A DNA stretch of 64,000 nucleotides from CAZMNY01 sp964567745. GTDB taxonomy: Bacteria; Planctomycetota; Planctomycetia; Pirellulales; Pirellulaceae. Shown piece after piece: positions 35,024 to 44,174 of this stretch (positions are counted from its first letter, which is position 1; each line of letters opens with the position of its first letter). Below the pieces are notes generated by a model that did no database searches, was not told the DNA's origin, and worked only from the letters and a program-made list of their open reading frames with translations. A program made the position numbers and the translations under genes. The stretch lies in the NCBI GenBank assembly GCA_964567745.1, contig CAZMNY010000018.1:1-64000 (forward strand), given 5' to 3'.

Positions 35024-37417
35024 TCAATCATCTGCCTTGGCGATATCTTGCTTGCCAGCCATCCGACTCTGAAAGGGATCGCTGTTTACGATTCCTACAA
35101 TCAGGGACGAAAACCGATAGTTCTCTCGTTTGCCGCGGCCGACAATTCGGCGAACGGCAGGCGCGTCGTAATACTCGACGCCCCGCCCAAGCGCAAACGT
35201 CATCAGCTTTTCGGTCAACGCTTGAACGAACAGTTCAGGGCGTTCGAGCAACGAACGCTCCAAACCTTTGACTCCGATAAATTCACTTCCGTTCGGCAGT
35301 CCGCCCGAGGCATCAACCGGTCTGCCCATTTCCAATTCCCGCCATCGACCGATCGCGTCGAAGTTTTCCAAACCGAAACCGACGGGGTCGATCAGATCGT
35401 GACAACTGGCACAGGCCGGGTTGGCTCGATGCGCCGCAAGTCGCTCGCGCACGGGAAGATTGGCATCCACTGTGTTGTCTTCTAGCGCTGGAACATTCGC
35501 CGGCGGAGGAGGAGGAGGAGCGCCAAGCAAGTTTTCCAAAATCCATTTGCCGCGGAGAACCGGTGAAGTTCGCGTCGCATACGAGGTGACCGAAAGAATG
35601 CTTCCGTGCCGCAAGATGCCGCCCCGCCGACTCTTTTCATCCAGTGGGACTCGTCGAAAGTGACTACCAAAGACGTGCGGAATTCCATAGTGTCGCGCGA
35701 GCCGTTCGTTCAGATACGTGGCGTCTGAATCTAACAGCACCAACACGCTCTCGTCTTTCCGCTGCACCTGTTCAAAGAGCAATTCCGTTTCGCGACGAAA
35801 GGCCTGTCGCAAGTTCTCACCAAAATCCGGATAGAGACGCGCATCGGGCACGAACGATTTCAAGTTTCGCAGATAGAGCCATTGGTCGGCGAAGTTGGTC
35901 ACCAGCGAGCGGGAACGGTCATCTGCGAGCATGCGCCGAACCTGCTGTTCGAGTACGGCCGGATCACTCAGCTTCCCTCGCGACGCCACCTTGAGCAACT
36001 CGTCGTCAGGAATGCTGCTCCACAGGAAGAAGGAAAGGCGAGACGCCAGTTCCATGTCGCTGATACGGTAGGGCCGATCTTCTTTCGCATTCGCTGGCTG
36101 ACGCTCGACGCGGAAAAGAAAATTGGGATTCACCAAAATGGACGCCAGCGCTCGTTCAATTCCAGCATCAACTCCACCTGCGCGGCGACCCGCGGCGAAG
36201 AACAACATGGGCGTCTTCAGATCAGACTCGTCGATTGGTCTTCGATAGGCGCGACGGAGCAATTGCGAGAGGACGAGCCGTGCGCAGGCGTCTTCGTCTT
36301 CCGCTCCACGAGGACGACGGACGAAAATCCGCTTTCGGCTGAGCGTATCGCCTGGCCCTGTCGGTTCAAAGGGGCCCGTGATCGACACCTGGTAAACAGC
36401 CGGCCCGAGACGAGGATGCCGGTAGAAGTTGTAATGCACGTTCAATGGCTGCCGCACGCTTTCCAAAAGCGAATTCGGTTTCTTGACGAATGTCACTCCG
36501 ACGTCGTGCGAGCCAGCTTGCACTTTGAGGCGGGTCTTCAGTTTGCCGTCGACGAGCCGATCACTCTTGCCGCGCGGCGGACGTTCGATTGTGAACGTCG
36601 CTTTCCTATCGCGGTCGAGCAGAACATCCAACTCGTGTTTGCCGCGAAGCCCTTCGATTTCATCGTTTCGATCTCGCATCAACCAGACTTGGATCTGGTA
36701 ATCGCCGTCTTGCGGAAAGTTGTAGGGGATCGACACGCCACCGCGCGTGCCGAGCGGCAGCTTGTCGACACGATAGTTGTCTTGAGTAATATCGGCCCGT
36801 ACACGAAACGTGTCGCTCGCAGTTCCTCGGTCCAGATTTCCCACAGCCATCCGACTGATTTTCTGCGCGGCGAGGACATACCGATTCATCAGCGTAGGGC
36901 TGAGTCCGGTAACCGTGATGTTGTCGAATCCGCGACTCGATTCATCGGCGGGAAGCATTCCGTTGACGTCCACTTTCACATCGAGCAGATCGCGGATCGC
37001 ATTGTGATACTCAGTTCGACTCAGCCGTCTGAGCGATTCCGTCCGTCCGGTTCTCGGTGTTCGCGCAGCCGCGGTATCCAGCTCTGCGGTCAAGAACGTC
37101 AGGATCGCATCGTAGCTCTCTTCGTCCGGTCTCGGCATGTCGCTCGGCGGCATTTGACGCGTCGCCAATTTGCGCACCACCGATTCCCACTTGTCCGCAT
37201 GTTCGCCGATCGCGACGGAAAGCAATTTATCCAGAGCCAGTCCCGCTTCACGAGTTTCACTGTCGTGACAATCCAGACAGTGACTCTGCACAAATCTCTT
37301 TAGGAGCGGTTGTTCGGACTTGCCTTCTGAGCCATCAAACTCATGGGCCGAAATGGTTGCGCTGAAGACAAGAATGAGCAGAGAAGCGAAGCCGCAAGAA
37401 AGAGACTTTTGAGTCAT
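35024..37417 (-). CDS. Planctomycete DUF1587/DUF1595/DUF1592/DUF1588/DUF1585 cytochrome protein
   Basis: A 797-residue secreted multi-domain protein. Signal peptide to about residue 25 (AHEFDG), then an N-terminal cytochrome c-like segment with CLDCHD. The Asp-rich DUF1587 (LSRTEYHNAIRDLLDVKVDV, ADESSRGFDN) is near 135-200; a middle beta-rich part follows; DUF1592 (FADQWLYLRNLKSFVPDARL), DUF1588 (RRGGILRHGSILSVTSYATR, followed by LGAPPPPPPANVPALEDNTV) with a second heme motif CASCHD, and DUF1585 (MTFALGRGVEYYDAPAVRRI) close the protein. Two CxxCH motifs suggest heme c. Presumed to act with its DUF1552 partner in polysaccharide metabolism; biochemical role unknown. Confidence 0.92.
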   Translation of the reverse strand: MTQKSLSCGFASLLILVFSATISAHEFDGSEGKSEQPLLKRFVQSHCLDCHDSETREAGLALDKLLSVAIGEHADKWESVVRKLATRQMPPSDMPRPDEESYDAILTFLTAELDTAAARTPRTGRTESLRRLSRTEYHNAIRDLLDVKVDVNGMLPADESSRGFDNITVTGLSPTLMNRYVLAAQKISRMAVGNLDRGTASDTFRVRADITQDNYRVDKLPLGTRGGVSIPYNFPQDGDYQIQVWLMRDRNDEIEGLRGKHELDVLLDRDRKATFTIERPPRGKSDRLVDGKLKTRLKVQAGSHDVGVTFVKKPNSLLESVRQPLNVHYNFYRHPRLGPAVYQVSITGPFEPTGPGDTLSRKRIFVRRPRGAEDEDACARLVLSQLLRRAYRRPIDESDLKTPMLFFAAGRRAGGVDAGIERALASILVNPNFLFRVERQPANAKEDRPYRISDMELASRLSFFLWSSIPDDELLKVASRGKLSDPAVLEQQVRRMLADDRSRSLVTNFADQWLYLRNLKSFVPDARLYPDFGENLRQAFRRETELLFEQVQRKDESVLVLLDSDATYLNERLARHYGIPHVFGSHFRRVPLDEKSRRGGILRHGSILSVTSYATRTSPVLRGKWILENLLGAPPPPPPANVPALEDNTVDANLPVRERLAAHRANPACASCHDLIDPVGFGLENFDAIGRWRELEMGRPVDASGGLPNGSEFIGVKGLERSLLERPELFVQALTEKLMTFALGRGVEYYDAPAVRRIVGRGKRENYRFSSLIVGIVNSDPFQSRMAGKQDIAKADD

Positions 37418-37596
37418 GAGAGTCGCTTGGCCTCGCAGACAATGTCAAACTCAGCAAAGAATTGGCGAACGCAACCGGGGCTCGCCCAAGGTCGCGCGTC
37501 GAGTTCAATTCGGCGCGGCTCATTGCCCGACCCGATTTGCACTCGTGTATTTTAGCACAGACGGCGCTCACTCGCGTTTCAGGCCAAGTGAGTCAC

Positions 37597-40302
37597 CTAG
37601 CCCGTGGTTCGTAAGCCGGCGGCGATACCTTGAATCGACAGGCGGACGAGGTTCAGCGTTTCGTCGTCGGAATCGTCTGATCGAATCCGCGCGAGAAGAT
37701 GTATCTGCGAGAGGTTCAATGGGTCGACATACGGGTTTCGATTCCGGACCGAATCTCGAAGCCAAGCAATGTCGGACAGAAGCTCGCTGCTCTCCTTGAT
37801 CAGCAATATCGCGCCACGACTCTTCTCAAATTCAGACGAGACGAGTCGCCACACGTCATCGCTCGAAGCTTCGCCCGTTAACACGGAATACGATTTGGCG
37901 ATCTGCATGTCGGCTTTGGCGAGAGCCAGTTCGGCATTATCGATCAATGCCGTGAACATCGGCCACTCGGCATACATCGCTCGCAGCGTGGACCAATTCA
38001 GATCGCGACTGTCCACGAATTTTCGAATGGAAGTTCCGAGGCCGTACCAAGCTGGCAGGAGATGACGCGATTGGGTCCAGGCGAATGTCCATGGAATGGC
38101 GCGCAGGTCGCTGAGTGACTGACGCTGGCCTCGACGCGCAGGGCGAGAACCGATTGGCAACGTCTCGATTTCGCTGATCGGCGTCGCGCAGTCGAAGTAG
38201 TGAAGAAATCCAGCGTGCTCGACCAACTCGCGATACTTGCGCAACGACTCGGCAGACAGACTTTGCATCGCCTCGATCCAGACGGGCTCCTGAACTCGTT
38301 CCGGCTTGGCGCTGACCAACAGCGTTGCGTTGATGATCTGTTCGAGGTGCCGGTGGGCAATGACGGGGTCGTCGTATCGTTCCGAGAGAACTTCGCCTTG
38401 TTCGGTCACTCGCAGTCGGCCACCGACCGCCTTTTGCGGCAACGACCGAATGGCTCGAGCGGCCGGGCCTCCACCGCGACCGATGGATCCTCCGCGGCCA
38501 TGAAACACAGTCAACTCGACGTGATTCCGCTCGGCGACCGCCGCGAGTTTCTCTTGCGACTGATGCAGCTCCCAACACGCGGTCAGGTAGCCGCCGTCTT
38601 TGGTGCTGTCTGAATAGCCGACCATCACGATCTGGTGTTGCTGGCCCAACGTGGCGAGGTAGTCTCGATACGTGTCTGAGCCAAGAAGATCGTCGAGAAT
38701 GGCTGACGCGTTCTGTAGATCCTCGATCGTCTCGAACAACGGAACGATCGGCAACGACGGCAACCGCTCGGCGTCATTGCCGTTTTGAATCCAAGCCGTT
38801 CGCCACAGCCACAACACGGTCAATACGTCATCCGCAGAATGGGTCATGCTGATGATGTAACCGCCAATTGGCTGAACGCCCCATGCTTCGTATTCATCGG
38901 CCAACAGCCTGAACGTGTCGAACACCTCGCGGGACTCGTCGGACAGCTGTTCAACATCGATTGACGTTGGCGTGTTCGATTGGGTGACGATGGTCGTCAC
39001 ATCGGCGTCAGTTTGCGTGGTGCCACCGGACTGCACCGCGGCGACCTCCAACAGACAGCGCCGATGCGCCTCGGAATTCTGTCGGACATCGAGCGCGGCG
39101 AAATGAAATCCAAACGTATCGACCAGATCGATCCAGGGCTGGAGATAATGCTCGACAACGCGGCGACCTCGATTGCCAAGCATGCTTTCTCGCATAGCAT
39201 CGAGGTCGGCTCGAAACTCGGTCAGAGTCTGGTAAGCGCCGTCACAGCGATCATCCGAGTCGAATGAGCGGAGTGTTCGCTCCAATCGAAATTCGAGCAT
39301 GCGTATGAAGCGCCGATACGTCTCCATCTGCGAGAGGGGCGCGAGTCGTCCAATTAATTCCGACCACTGCGAGCAGCACTGATCGATCCGGTCGCGCAAT
39401 GCTGACTCGGAGGCGACTTGCTGATCGGACATCGCAATCTGGTTGTGCAATCGACGGCATTCAGAAAGATGCCCCTCGAGCGCGGCGCGTCGCAATCGCG
39501 CGAAAGTTCGCTTCGTAATTTCTTTCGTAACGAACGGATGACCATCGCGATCTCCGCCGATCCAAGTGCCGAAGGAGAGGAATGGAGGAATTTCGAAATG
39601 GTGATGGGGATACGCCGTGTGAAGCGCTTCGCGCAGCTCGCGATAGGTTTGCGGAACGACCTCCCACAATGTGGTGGCGAAATAGACTCCGCGACTGACT
39701 TCGCTCATCACCGGCGGTCGTTCCGGCCGGACCGAATCACTCTGCCAGAGCACGGTCAGATTGGCCAGCAAATCCGCCTCGAAAACATTGGCCTCAGAAG
39801 CTTCCATGTCGGGCAACAGCTGCCGGATCTGCCGCAGCAGCAAACGGGTCGTACGCCGTTTTGCTTCTGACGGGTGGGCGGTAAACACCGGTTCGATCTT
39901 TAGGCGATCGAGCCATCTTTGCATGGCCGAGGCGGGCAGCCCTTGTTGCCGAAGCTCTTCAACAGCCTCGCCTATCGATTCGCTGCGCGGAATCCCCTCG
40001 ACTCGGGCCGCCGTATCGCGACTCTTCAGCACGGCAATGCGTTGTCTTTCCTCGGAGACGTTCGCCAGATCAAAAAACAGGCTGAGCCAGCGAATGACCG
40101 AACGCAAGTCCGCCGGTTCGAGTCTCGTGAGTTCGTCGACCAGCCGAGGCTCTGCGTCGGGCAGACCTGCTCGGCGCTCAATCGCCAATCGTCTGACTCG
40201 CTGCATCGTATCCGCCAGCGATTCTCCAACCTGTTCGCGGACGACAAGGTCCAGCCCTTCGACAAGGCGATCGAGCATGGCGTCCTTTATTGTTTGATTC
40301 AT
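37597..40302 (-). CDS. ppc: Phosphoenolpyruvate carboxylase
   Basis: A 901-residue cytosolic enzyme forming oxaloacetate from PEP and bicarbonate, replenishing the TCA cycle. Motifs: VFTAHPSEAKRRT with catalytic His143, GTWIGGDRDGHPFVT (bicarbonate/PEP site), GYSDSTKDGGYLTACWE and FHGRGGSIGRGGGPAARAI. The C-terminus reads GIAAGLRTTG where most enzymes end in RNTG; the final Gly, needed for activity in plant and E. coli enzymes, is kept. Length is normal. Single gene, flanked by 180-200-base gaps; AGAGAG lies immediately before the ATG at 40302. No allosteric features can be judged by eye. Confidence 0.96.
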   Translation of the reverse strand: MNQTIKDAMLDRLVEGLDLVVREQVGESLADTMQRVRRLAIERRAGLPDAEPRLVDELTRLEPADLRSVIRWLSLFFDLANVSEERQRIAVLKSRDTAARVEGIPRSESIGEAVEELRQQGLPASAMQRWLDRLKIEPVFTAHPSEAKRRTTRLLLRQIRQLLPDMEASEANVFEADLLANLTVLWQSDSVRPERPPVMSEVSRGVYFATTLWEVVPQTYRELREALHTAYPHHHFEIPPFLSFGTWIGGDRDGHPFVTKEITKRTFARLRRAALEGHLSECRRLHNQIAMSDQQVASESALRDRIDQCCSQWSELIGRLAPLSQMETYRRFIRMLEFRLERTLRSFDSDDRCDGAYQTLTEFRADLDAMRESMLGNRGRRVVEHYLQPWIDLVDTFGFHFAALDVRQNSEAHRRCLLEVAAVQSGGTTQTDADVTTIVTQSNTPTSIDVEQLSDESREVFDTFRLLADEYEAWGVQPIGGYIISMTHSADDVLTVLWLWRTAWIQNGNDAERLPSLPIVPLFETIEDLQNASAILDDLLGSDTYRDYLATLGQQHQIVMVGYSDSTKDGGYLTACWELHQSQEKLAAVAERNHVELTVFHGRGGSIGRGGGPAARAIRSLPQKAVGGRLRVTEQGEVLSERYDDPVIAHRHLEQIINATLLVSAKPERVQEPVWIEAMQSLSAESLRKYRELVEHAGFLHYFDCATPISEIETLPIGSRPARRGQRQSLSDLRAIPWTFAWTQSRHLLPAWYGLGTSIRKFVDSRDLNWSTLRAMYAEWPMFTALIDNAELALAKADMQIAKSYSVLTGEASSDDVWRLVSSEFEKSRGAILLIKESSELLSDIAWLRDSVRNRNPYVDPLNLSQIHLLARIRSDDSDDETLNLVRLSIQGIAAGLRTTG

Positions 40303-40500
40303 CTCTCTTTTGCTGTCTCTCGCCGTTCTATCAATGCTCAGGACGTCTCAAGGGACACGCTTCGCGGACTCTTGACGACACACATTGGATCGTACGGACG
40401 GCTGCACGACTACCGCTAATCGTTGAGCTCGCAGCTTCGGACGGTCTCACACGACTGGCAAGAGCGACGGGGCGGTTGCGGATGTTACGTAGTGCGAGCG

Positions 40501-41895
40501 TTAGCCGAACAGACCCTCGATCGGATTGCCTTGGTAGATTTCGTGAGGGCGACCATCGACATCGGTCCAAGCGCCGTCACGCGGAATCCCCAGAGTCTCA
40601 TAGATTGTAGCGGCAAAGTTTTTCGGTGTTTGTCGATCGGAGATCGGTTCGGCGCCAAAACGATCTGAAGCGCCGACAACGCTCCCGCCACGGATCCCAG
40701 CGCCCGCAAACATCATGGTGTTAACCGGTCCCCAGTGATCCCGTCCAGCGTCCTTATTGATTTTCGGCGTGCGGCCGAATTCGCCCGTCACGATGACAAG
40801 CGTCTCGTCCAACAAGCCACTCTGCGACAGGTCCTCGAGTAGCGCTGAGACGCTGCGATCGAACGGCGGGAAGAGGTTCTTCTTCAAGTTTAAAAAATTG
40901 CGCCGATGGGTGTCCCACGATGAGTTCTTGCCAAGGTTGACTTGAACGAGATTGACGCCGCCCTCGATCAATCGCTTAGCCATCAGCAGCGACAAGCCAA
41001 ACTTGTTCTTGCCGTAGCGTTCGAGTGTCTTTGAGTCGGCGCGTTCGACGTCGAAAGCGCTGCTGACCTTTGGGTCAGTAAGTACCGAGATTGCCTGTTG
41101 TCGGTCGCGATCGAGACCGGCAGCCGAGCGATCCAGCTCGCGTTGCTGGTTTTGAATTGTCTCGAGCAAACCGAGTCGCCCGTTGAATCGAAATTTTCCG
41201 CCCTCTGGCAACGCCAGGATGGGCGTCTCAAAAATCGAACTCGCCTTATGCTCGAATTGATCCTCGTCGAAGCGAAAACAATCCGGGCAAGCGCCGTTGC
41301 CCAACGCGCACTTTGCCGCGATGTCGATGTGCCATGCGTCCCAGCGATCGCCCAGCCTCCCACCATATTGTCCGGGCCGAACTTTGCCGACCTCGTTTAC
41401 GCTCGGCTGAGGCAACACGACCGCTGGCGGCATCGTCTTTCGTTCGTTGCGTTTTGCGTAAGTCACAATAGCGGGTATCGACGGCCATTCGTTGGGTCCG
41501 GGCACGCTATTCAAATTGAAGCCGGCCGGGAAATCGAGACGACCGGTCAGCAGCATGTGGCAAGCGGGTCCGTGTCCGCTGCTGGCGGTTTGCATGGAGC
41601 GGAGCAGGGCGAAGCGTTCACTCTGTTCGGCGAGCTTCGGCAGATGCTCGCAAATCTGAAGTCCCGGCGACCGCGTCGCGATCGGGCGGAATTCACCACG
41701 AATTTCGGCGGGCGCGTCCGGCTTCATGTCGAAGCTGTCGTGTTGCGACAAACCGCCCGTTAGAAAAACGAATAAAACACGCTTGGCTTTCGGGCTCGCC
41801 GTCGCGTTTGCCAACGATCGCAAGGCCGTCAGTTGAGCCATACCCAAACCAAGCCCGATCGAACCCGCCTTCAATGTCGCTCGACGCGTTAACAT
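40501..41895 (-). CDS. DUF1501 protein
   Basis: About 464 residues. Leader MLTRRATLKAGSIGLGLGMA (twin-arginine type), then the DUF1501 domain: RVLFVFLTGGLSQHDSFDMK, LRSMQTASSGHGPACHMLLT, VQVNLGKNSSWDTHRRNFLN, TLVIVTGEFGRTPKINKDAG and RDHWGPVNTMMFAGAGIRGG, ending LGIPRDGAWTDVDGRPHEIY. The fold resembles alkaline phosphatase/sulfatase, with conserved Asp and His; activity unknown. Start at ATG 41895 (AAAGG seven bases upstream); the frame is open to 41934. Unlike the copy at 42822 it has no DUF1549/1553 partner directly upstream. Confidence 0.9.
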   Translation of the reverse strand: MLTRRATLKAGSIGLGLGMAQLTALRSLANATASPKAKRVLFVFLTGGLSQHDSFDMKPDAPAEIRGEFRPIATRSPGLQICEHLPKLAEQSERFALLRSMQTASSGHGPACHMLLTGRLDFPAGFNLNSVPGPNEWPSIPAIVTYAKRNERKTMPPAVVLPQPSVNEVGKVRPGQYGGRLGDRWDAWHIDIAAKCALGNGACPDCFRFDEDQFEHKASSIFETPILALPEGGKFRFNGRLGLLETIQNQQRELDRSAAGLDRDRQQAISVLTDPKVSSAFDVERADSKTLERYGKNKFGLSLLMAKRLIEGGVNLVQVNLGKNSSWDTHRRNFLNLKKNLFPPFDRSVSALLEDLSQSGLLDETLVIVTGEFGRTPKINKDAGRDHWGPVNTMMFAGAGIRGGSVVGASDRFGAEPISDRQTPKNFAATIYETLGIPRDGAWTDVDGRPHEIYQGNPIEGLFG

Positions 41896-42090
41896 TTGCA
41901 GCCTTTCGCAAAGGAGCCGTGCCGTACGTCTCAAGATAATAACAGAGTTCAGCAGAAATTAGAAAAGGCGAGCACGGGAGAGGCCTGAAGTCAGGCGCAC
42001 TCCAAAAGCACACAGCGCGAGCGAACTTGCTCGTTCGGTGAGCGAGAATGACGTCGCTTTCGGCTCGTGAATCTTGATGGATGGCTGCGC

Positions 42091-42110
42091 GTTGTCCCGA
42101 AGGGGACAAC
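42091..42110. repeat. Perfect hairpin, 8-bp stem
   Basis: GTTGTCCC (42091-42098), loop GAAG, GGGACAAC (42103-42110). It lies 36 bases downstream of the stop of the minus-strand HExxH protein gene. There is no T-run on either side, so it is at most a rho-dependent or processing structure. Confidence 0.6.
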
Positions 42111-42119
42111 GTATCCGAC

Positions 42120-42152
42120 TCGATGCCTCTAAATGACTGCCAAGTTTAGCGC
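42120..42152 (+). repeat. Direct repeat, left copy
   Basis: TCGATGCCTCTAAATGACTG followed by CCAAGTTTAGCGC, matching 42724-42756 (TCGATGCCTTTAGCTGACTG, CCAAGTCTAGCGC) with four or five differences over 33 bases. The two copies flank the HExxH gene; the left copy covers its stop codon. Confidence 0.75.
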
Positions 42153-42532
42153 GGTTCGCTTGGCGCCGGGAATCCCCACGACGCAGCCAGTGCGTTCGCG
42201 GCGTCTTCGACGTCGGTGATGTCGCCCCATGGTCCGTTTCGCAAAAACGCGTGGGCAAACTCATGCGCGATGACGTAGTGGGCGAACTCTTCTGAACACT
42301 CGGATAGCCGAGGTCTGAGTACGACGCTGCGACTGCTCTCGCCGATTTTTCCCGGGACGGCCATGAACACCGTTGACCCTGATCCGGGAACATAGTTGTC
42401 TAACGAGATTTGGAATCGCGGATCACTGAGAAAGTCGTCCTGCACTTCTCGCGGCAGTGCATCGAGTACATGGCTCACTCGGCGGCGCAATGGTTCCATC
42501 TGCTGGAACACTTCAAGATGGGCGGAAAACAT
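42146..42532 (-). CDS. Small HExxH protein, possible zinc metallopeptidase
   Basis: A 128-residue protein I do not assign to a family. The only strong motif is HEFAHAF at about residue 90 (HExxH, zinc-binding and catalytic Glu of metallopeptidases), within the segment ECSEEFAHYVIAHEFAHAFL, preceded by a helix-rich N-terminus (FQQMEPLRRRVSHVLDALPR). No signal peptide, so cytoplasmic. It is embedded between two direct repeats (42120-42152, 42724-42756) and ends inside one of them, suggesting it was moved as a cassette or that its surroundings were duplicated. Catalytic activity is inference from the motif. Confidence 0.7.
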   Translation of the reverse strand: MFSAHLEVFQQMEPLRRRVSHVLDALPREVQDDFLSDPRFQISLDNYVPGSGSTVFMAVPGKIGESSRSVVLRPRLSECSEEFAHYVIAHEFAHAFLRNGPWGDITDVEDAANALAASWGFPAPSEPR

Positions 42533-42619
42533 CGCCTCATGTTACTCGATTCTTAGCGGTGAATCTCGCTCACCCAACGAGCAAGCTCGTTGGGGTCCAG
42601 GCGGGGGGGTCGAGTTCGC

Positions 42620-42706
42620 TTAGCTTACGAACCTGATTCACCGGCACGAGGCAAGCTCGTGGGGGTCTTTCGTACATTCTGCACTTTGCACTGGTCACTT
42701 TGCACT
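42620..42706 (-). repeat. Dispersed intergenic repeat, family 1, copy C
   Basis: Inverted relative to copies A and D. Read on the minus strand: AGTGCAAAGTGACCAGTGCA, AAGTGCAGAATG, then GACCCCCACGAGCTTGCC, TCGTGCCGGTGAATCAGGTT and CGTAAGCTAA. It matches copy D over nearly its whole length. Confidence 0.8.
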
Positions 42707-42723
42707 CGCTGCGCTGTTTGTCT

Positions 42724-42756
42724 TCGATGCCTTTAGCTGACTGCCAAGTCTAGCGC
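42724..42756 (+). repeat. Direct repeat, right copy
   Basis: Second copy of the block at 42120-42152, about 600 bases away in the same orientation and on the other side of the HExxH gene. The 289-base gap 42533-42821 that holds it contains no gene, but carries repeat copy C and the family 2 block at 42771. Confidence 0.75.
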
Positions 42757-42770
42757 CAAAAGCGCGCTTT

Positions 42771-42808
42771 GGCCTCTCCCGGACCTCGCGCGTCGGACGA
42801 GAGGCGGC
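42771..42808 (+). repeat. Dispersed palindromic repeat, family 2, copy 3 (divergent)
   Basis: GGCCTCTCCCGGACCTCGCG followed by CGTCGGACGAGAGGCGGC. It keeps the CCTCTCC and CGTCGGA-GAGAGGC arms of copies 1 and 2 in the inverse arrangement. The match is weaker; the assignment is tentative. Confidence 0.5.
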
Positions 42809-42821
42809 GCAAACAAACGGC

Positions 42822-44132
42822 CTACGAGTAAAGCTTCGTGACAGGCTCGCCTTTGTGGGCGACCGTGAATGGTCGTCGCGAGGCGGACGTGACGATCTTG
42901 CGAAGCGGTAAGCCGAGTCCGTATGCGATTGTGGCGTTGAAGTCGGGCACGGCGAGCATATCGTCTGCCACTTCTTCACCTCGCTCATCGGTGCTGCCGT
43001 ACACCTGGCCGCCTTGGATTCCTCCTCCGGCGATCAGGCCGCTGAACGCTTTCGGATAGTGGTCGCGACCGGCGTTCTGATTGATCTTTGGCGTACGCCC
43101 GAATTCGCTGGCGACTACCACCATCGTTTCGTCGAGTAGGCCACGCTCGTGCAAATCGGCGAGCAACGTGGAAAGGGCACGGTCGAGCAAATCAGCTCGC
43201 TCCGGAACTCGCACAAAGTTGCTCTGATGCGTATCCCAACCGCCCAACGTGACCTCAACAAATCTCACGTTGTTCTCGACGAGCCGTCGCGCCAGGAGCA
43301 CTCCTTGACCGAAAGGATTATCGCCATAGCTCATTCGAACGCTTTCCGGTTCGCGATAAACGTTGAACGCTTCAAGCTCTTCGCTGGTCATCAAACGGAC
43401 CGCGTCGTCGTAGGCGTCGTTGTAGGAACGGACCTTCTTCTGATTGAACTTCTCGCGGAACTCTCGATCGAGATCGTAGGAGAGACGAAGTCGCTTATCG
43501 AATTGATCTTGCGTAGCGCCGCGAGACAGCTTGCTGTTTTGCAGCCCAGCTATCGGATCGCCGATGGGCAGCGGCGAAAACTCAGCTTCCATGAATCCGG
43601 CGCCCGGATGCCGACTGTCTCCGCCGATGCGGACATTGCCTGGAAGCGATTTGTTGTTTCGACCCGAGAGACGAAGCATCCAAGCGCCCATCGCTGGGTG
43701 CCGAATCGTTCCACGCTGGGTATAGCTGGTTCGCATCAAGTAGCGACCGCGTTCGTGAGCGCCTTGCGTCGAACTGAGCGACCTGAACAAGACGGCCTTG
43801 TCGATCTGCTTCGCCAACCCCGGCAAGTATTCGCTAATCTGAATACCCTTCGCCGATGTGTTGATCGCCTCGACCGGCCCTTGAGTTTCGGCGCCAGGCT
43901 TCGGGTCGAAGGTGTCGAGATGCGTCATCCCGCCACTCATGTAGAGATAGATGATATTCTTGGCTGGATTCTTGCGGGGCGTCGGTTCCTTGAGCTCGTC
44001 GTCGTCCGCCGCCATAAGCGATTGGGCCGCGCCCGCGAAAGGCAGCATGCTCACTCCAAGAAAAGTCTTGGCAGCGAACTCCGCAAATCCTCGTCTCGAA
44101 ACGGGGTCGATCTTTTTGAGTAAGTCTTTCAT
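42822..44132 (-). CDS. DUF1501 protein
   Basis: A 436-residue protein. Leader SRRGFAEFAAKTFLGVSMLP followed by AGAAQSLMAADD (twin-arginine-like, signal-cleaved). DUF1501 landmarks: NIIYLYMSGGMTHLDTFDPK, AVLFRSLSSTQGAHERGRYL, VEVTLGGWDTHQSNFVRVPE, TMVVVASEFGRTPKINQNAG and RDHYPKAFSGLIAGGGIQGG. About 28% of the positions seem shared with the copy at 40501 by eye, so a separate paralogue. It follows the DUF1549/DUF1553 gene (44175-46223) by 42 bases on the same strand, the standard planctomycete pair. Function unknown. Confidence 0.92.
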   Translation of the reverse strand: MKDLLKKIDPVSRRGFAEFAAKTFLGVSMLPFAGAAQSLMAADDDELKEPTPRKNPAKNIIYLYMSGGMTHLDTFDPKPGAETQGPVEAINTSAKGIQISEYLPGLAKQIDKAVLFRSLSSTQGAHERGRYLMRTSYTQRGTIRHPAMGAWMLRLSGRNNKSLPGNVRIGGDSRHPGAGFMEAEFSPLPIGDPIAGLQNSKLSRGATQDQFDKRLRLSYDLDREFREKFNQKKVRSYNDAYDDAVRLMTSEELEAFNVYREPESVRMSYGDNPFGQGVLLARRLVENNVRFVEVTLGGWDTHQSNFVRVPERADLLDRALSTLLADLHERGLLDETMVVVASEFGRTPKINQNAGRDHYPKAFSGLIAGGGIQGGQVYGSTDERGEEVADDMLAVPDFNATIAYGLGLPLRKIVTSASRRPFTVAHKGEPVTKLYS

Positions 44133-44174
44133 GGTTTGCCTATTCGTATATCGATGTTTTGTGATGTTCGGCTC

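Noticed and set aside
42091..42110. Hairpin as an intrinsic terminator
   Set aside because: No T-run follows on the strand that would need it.
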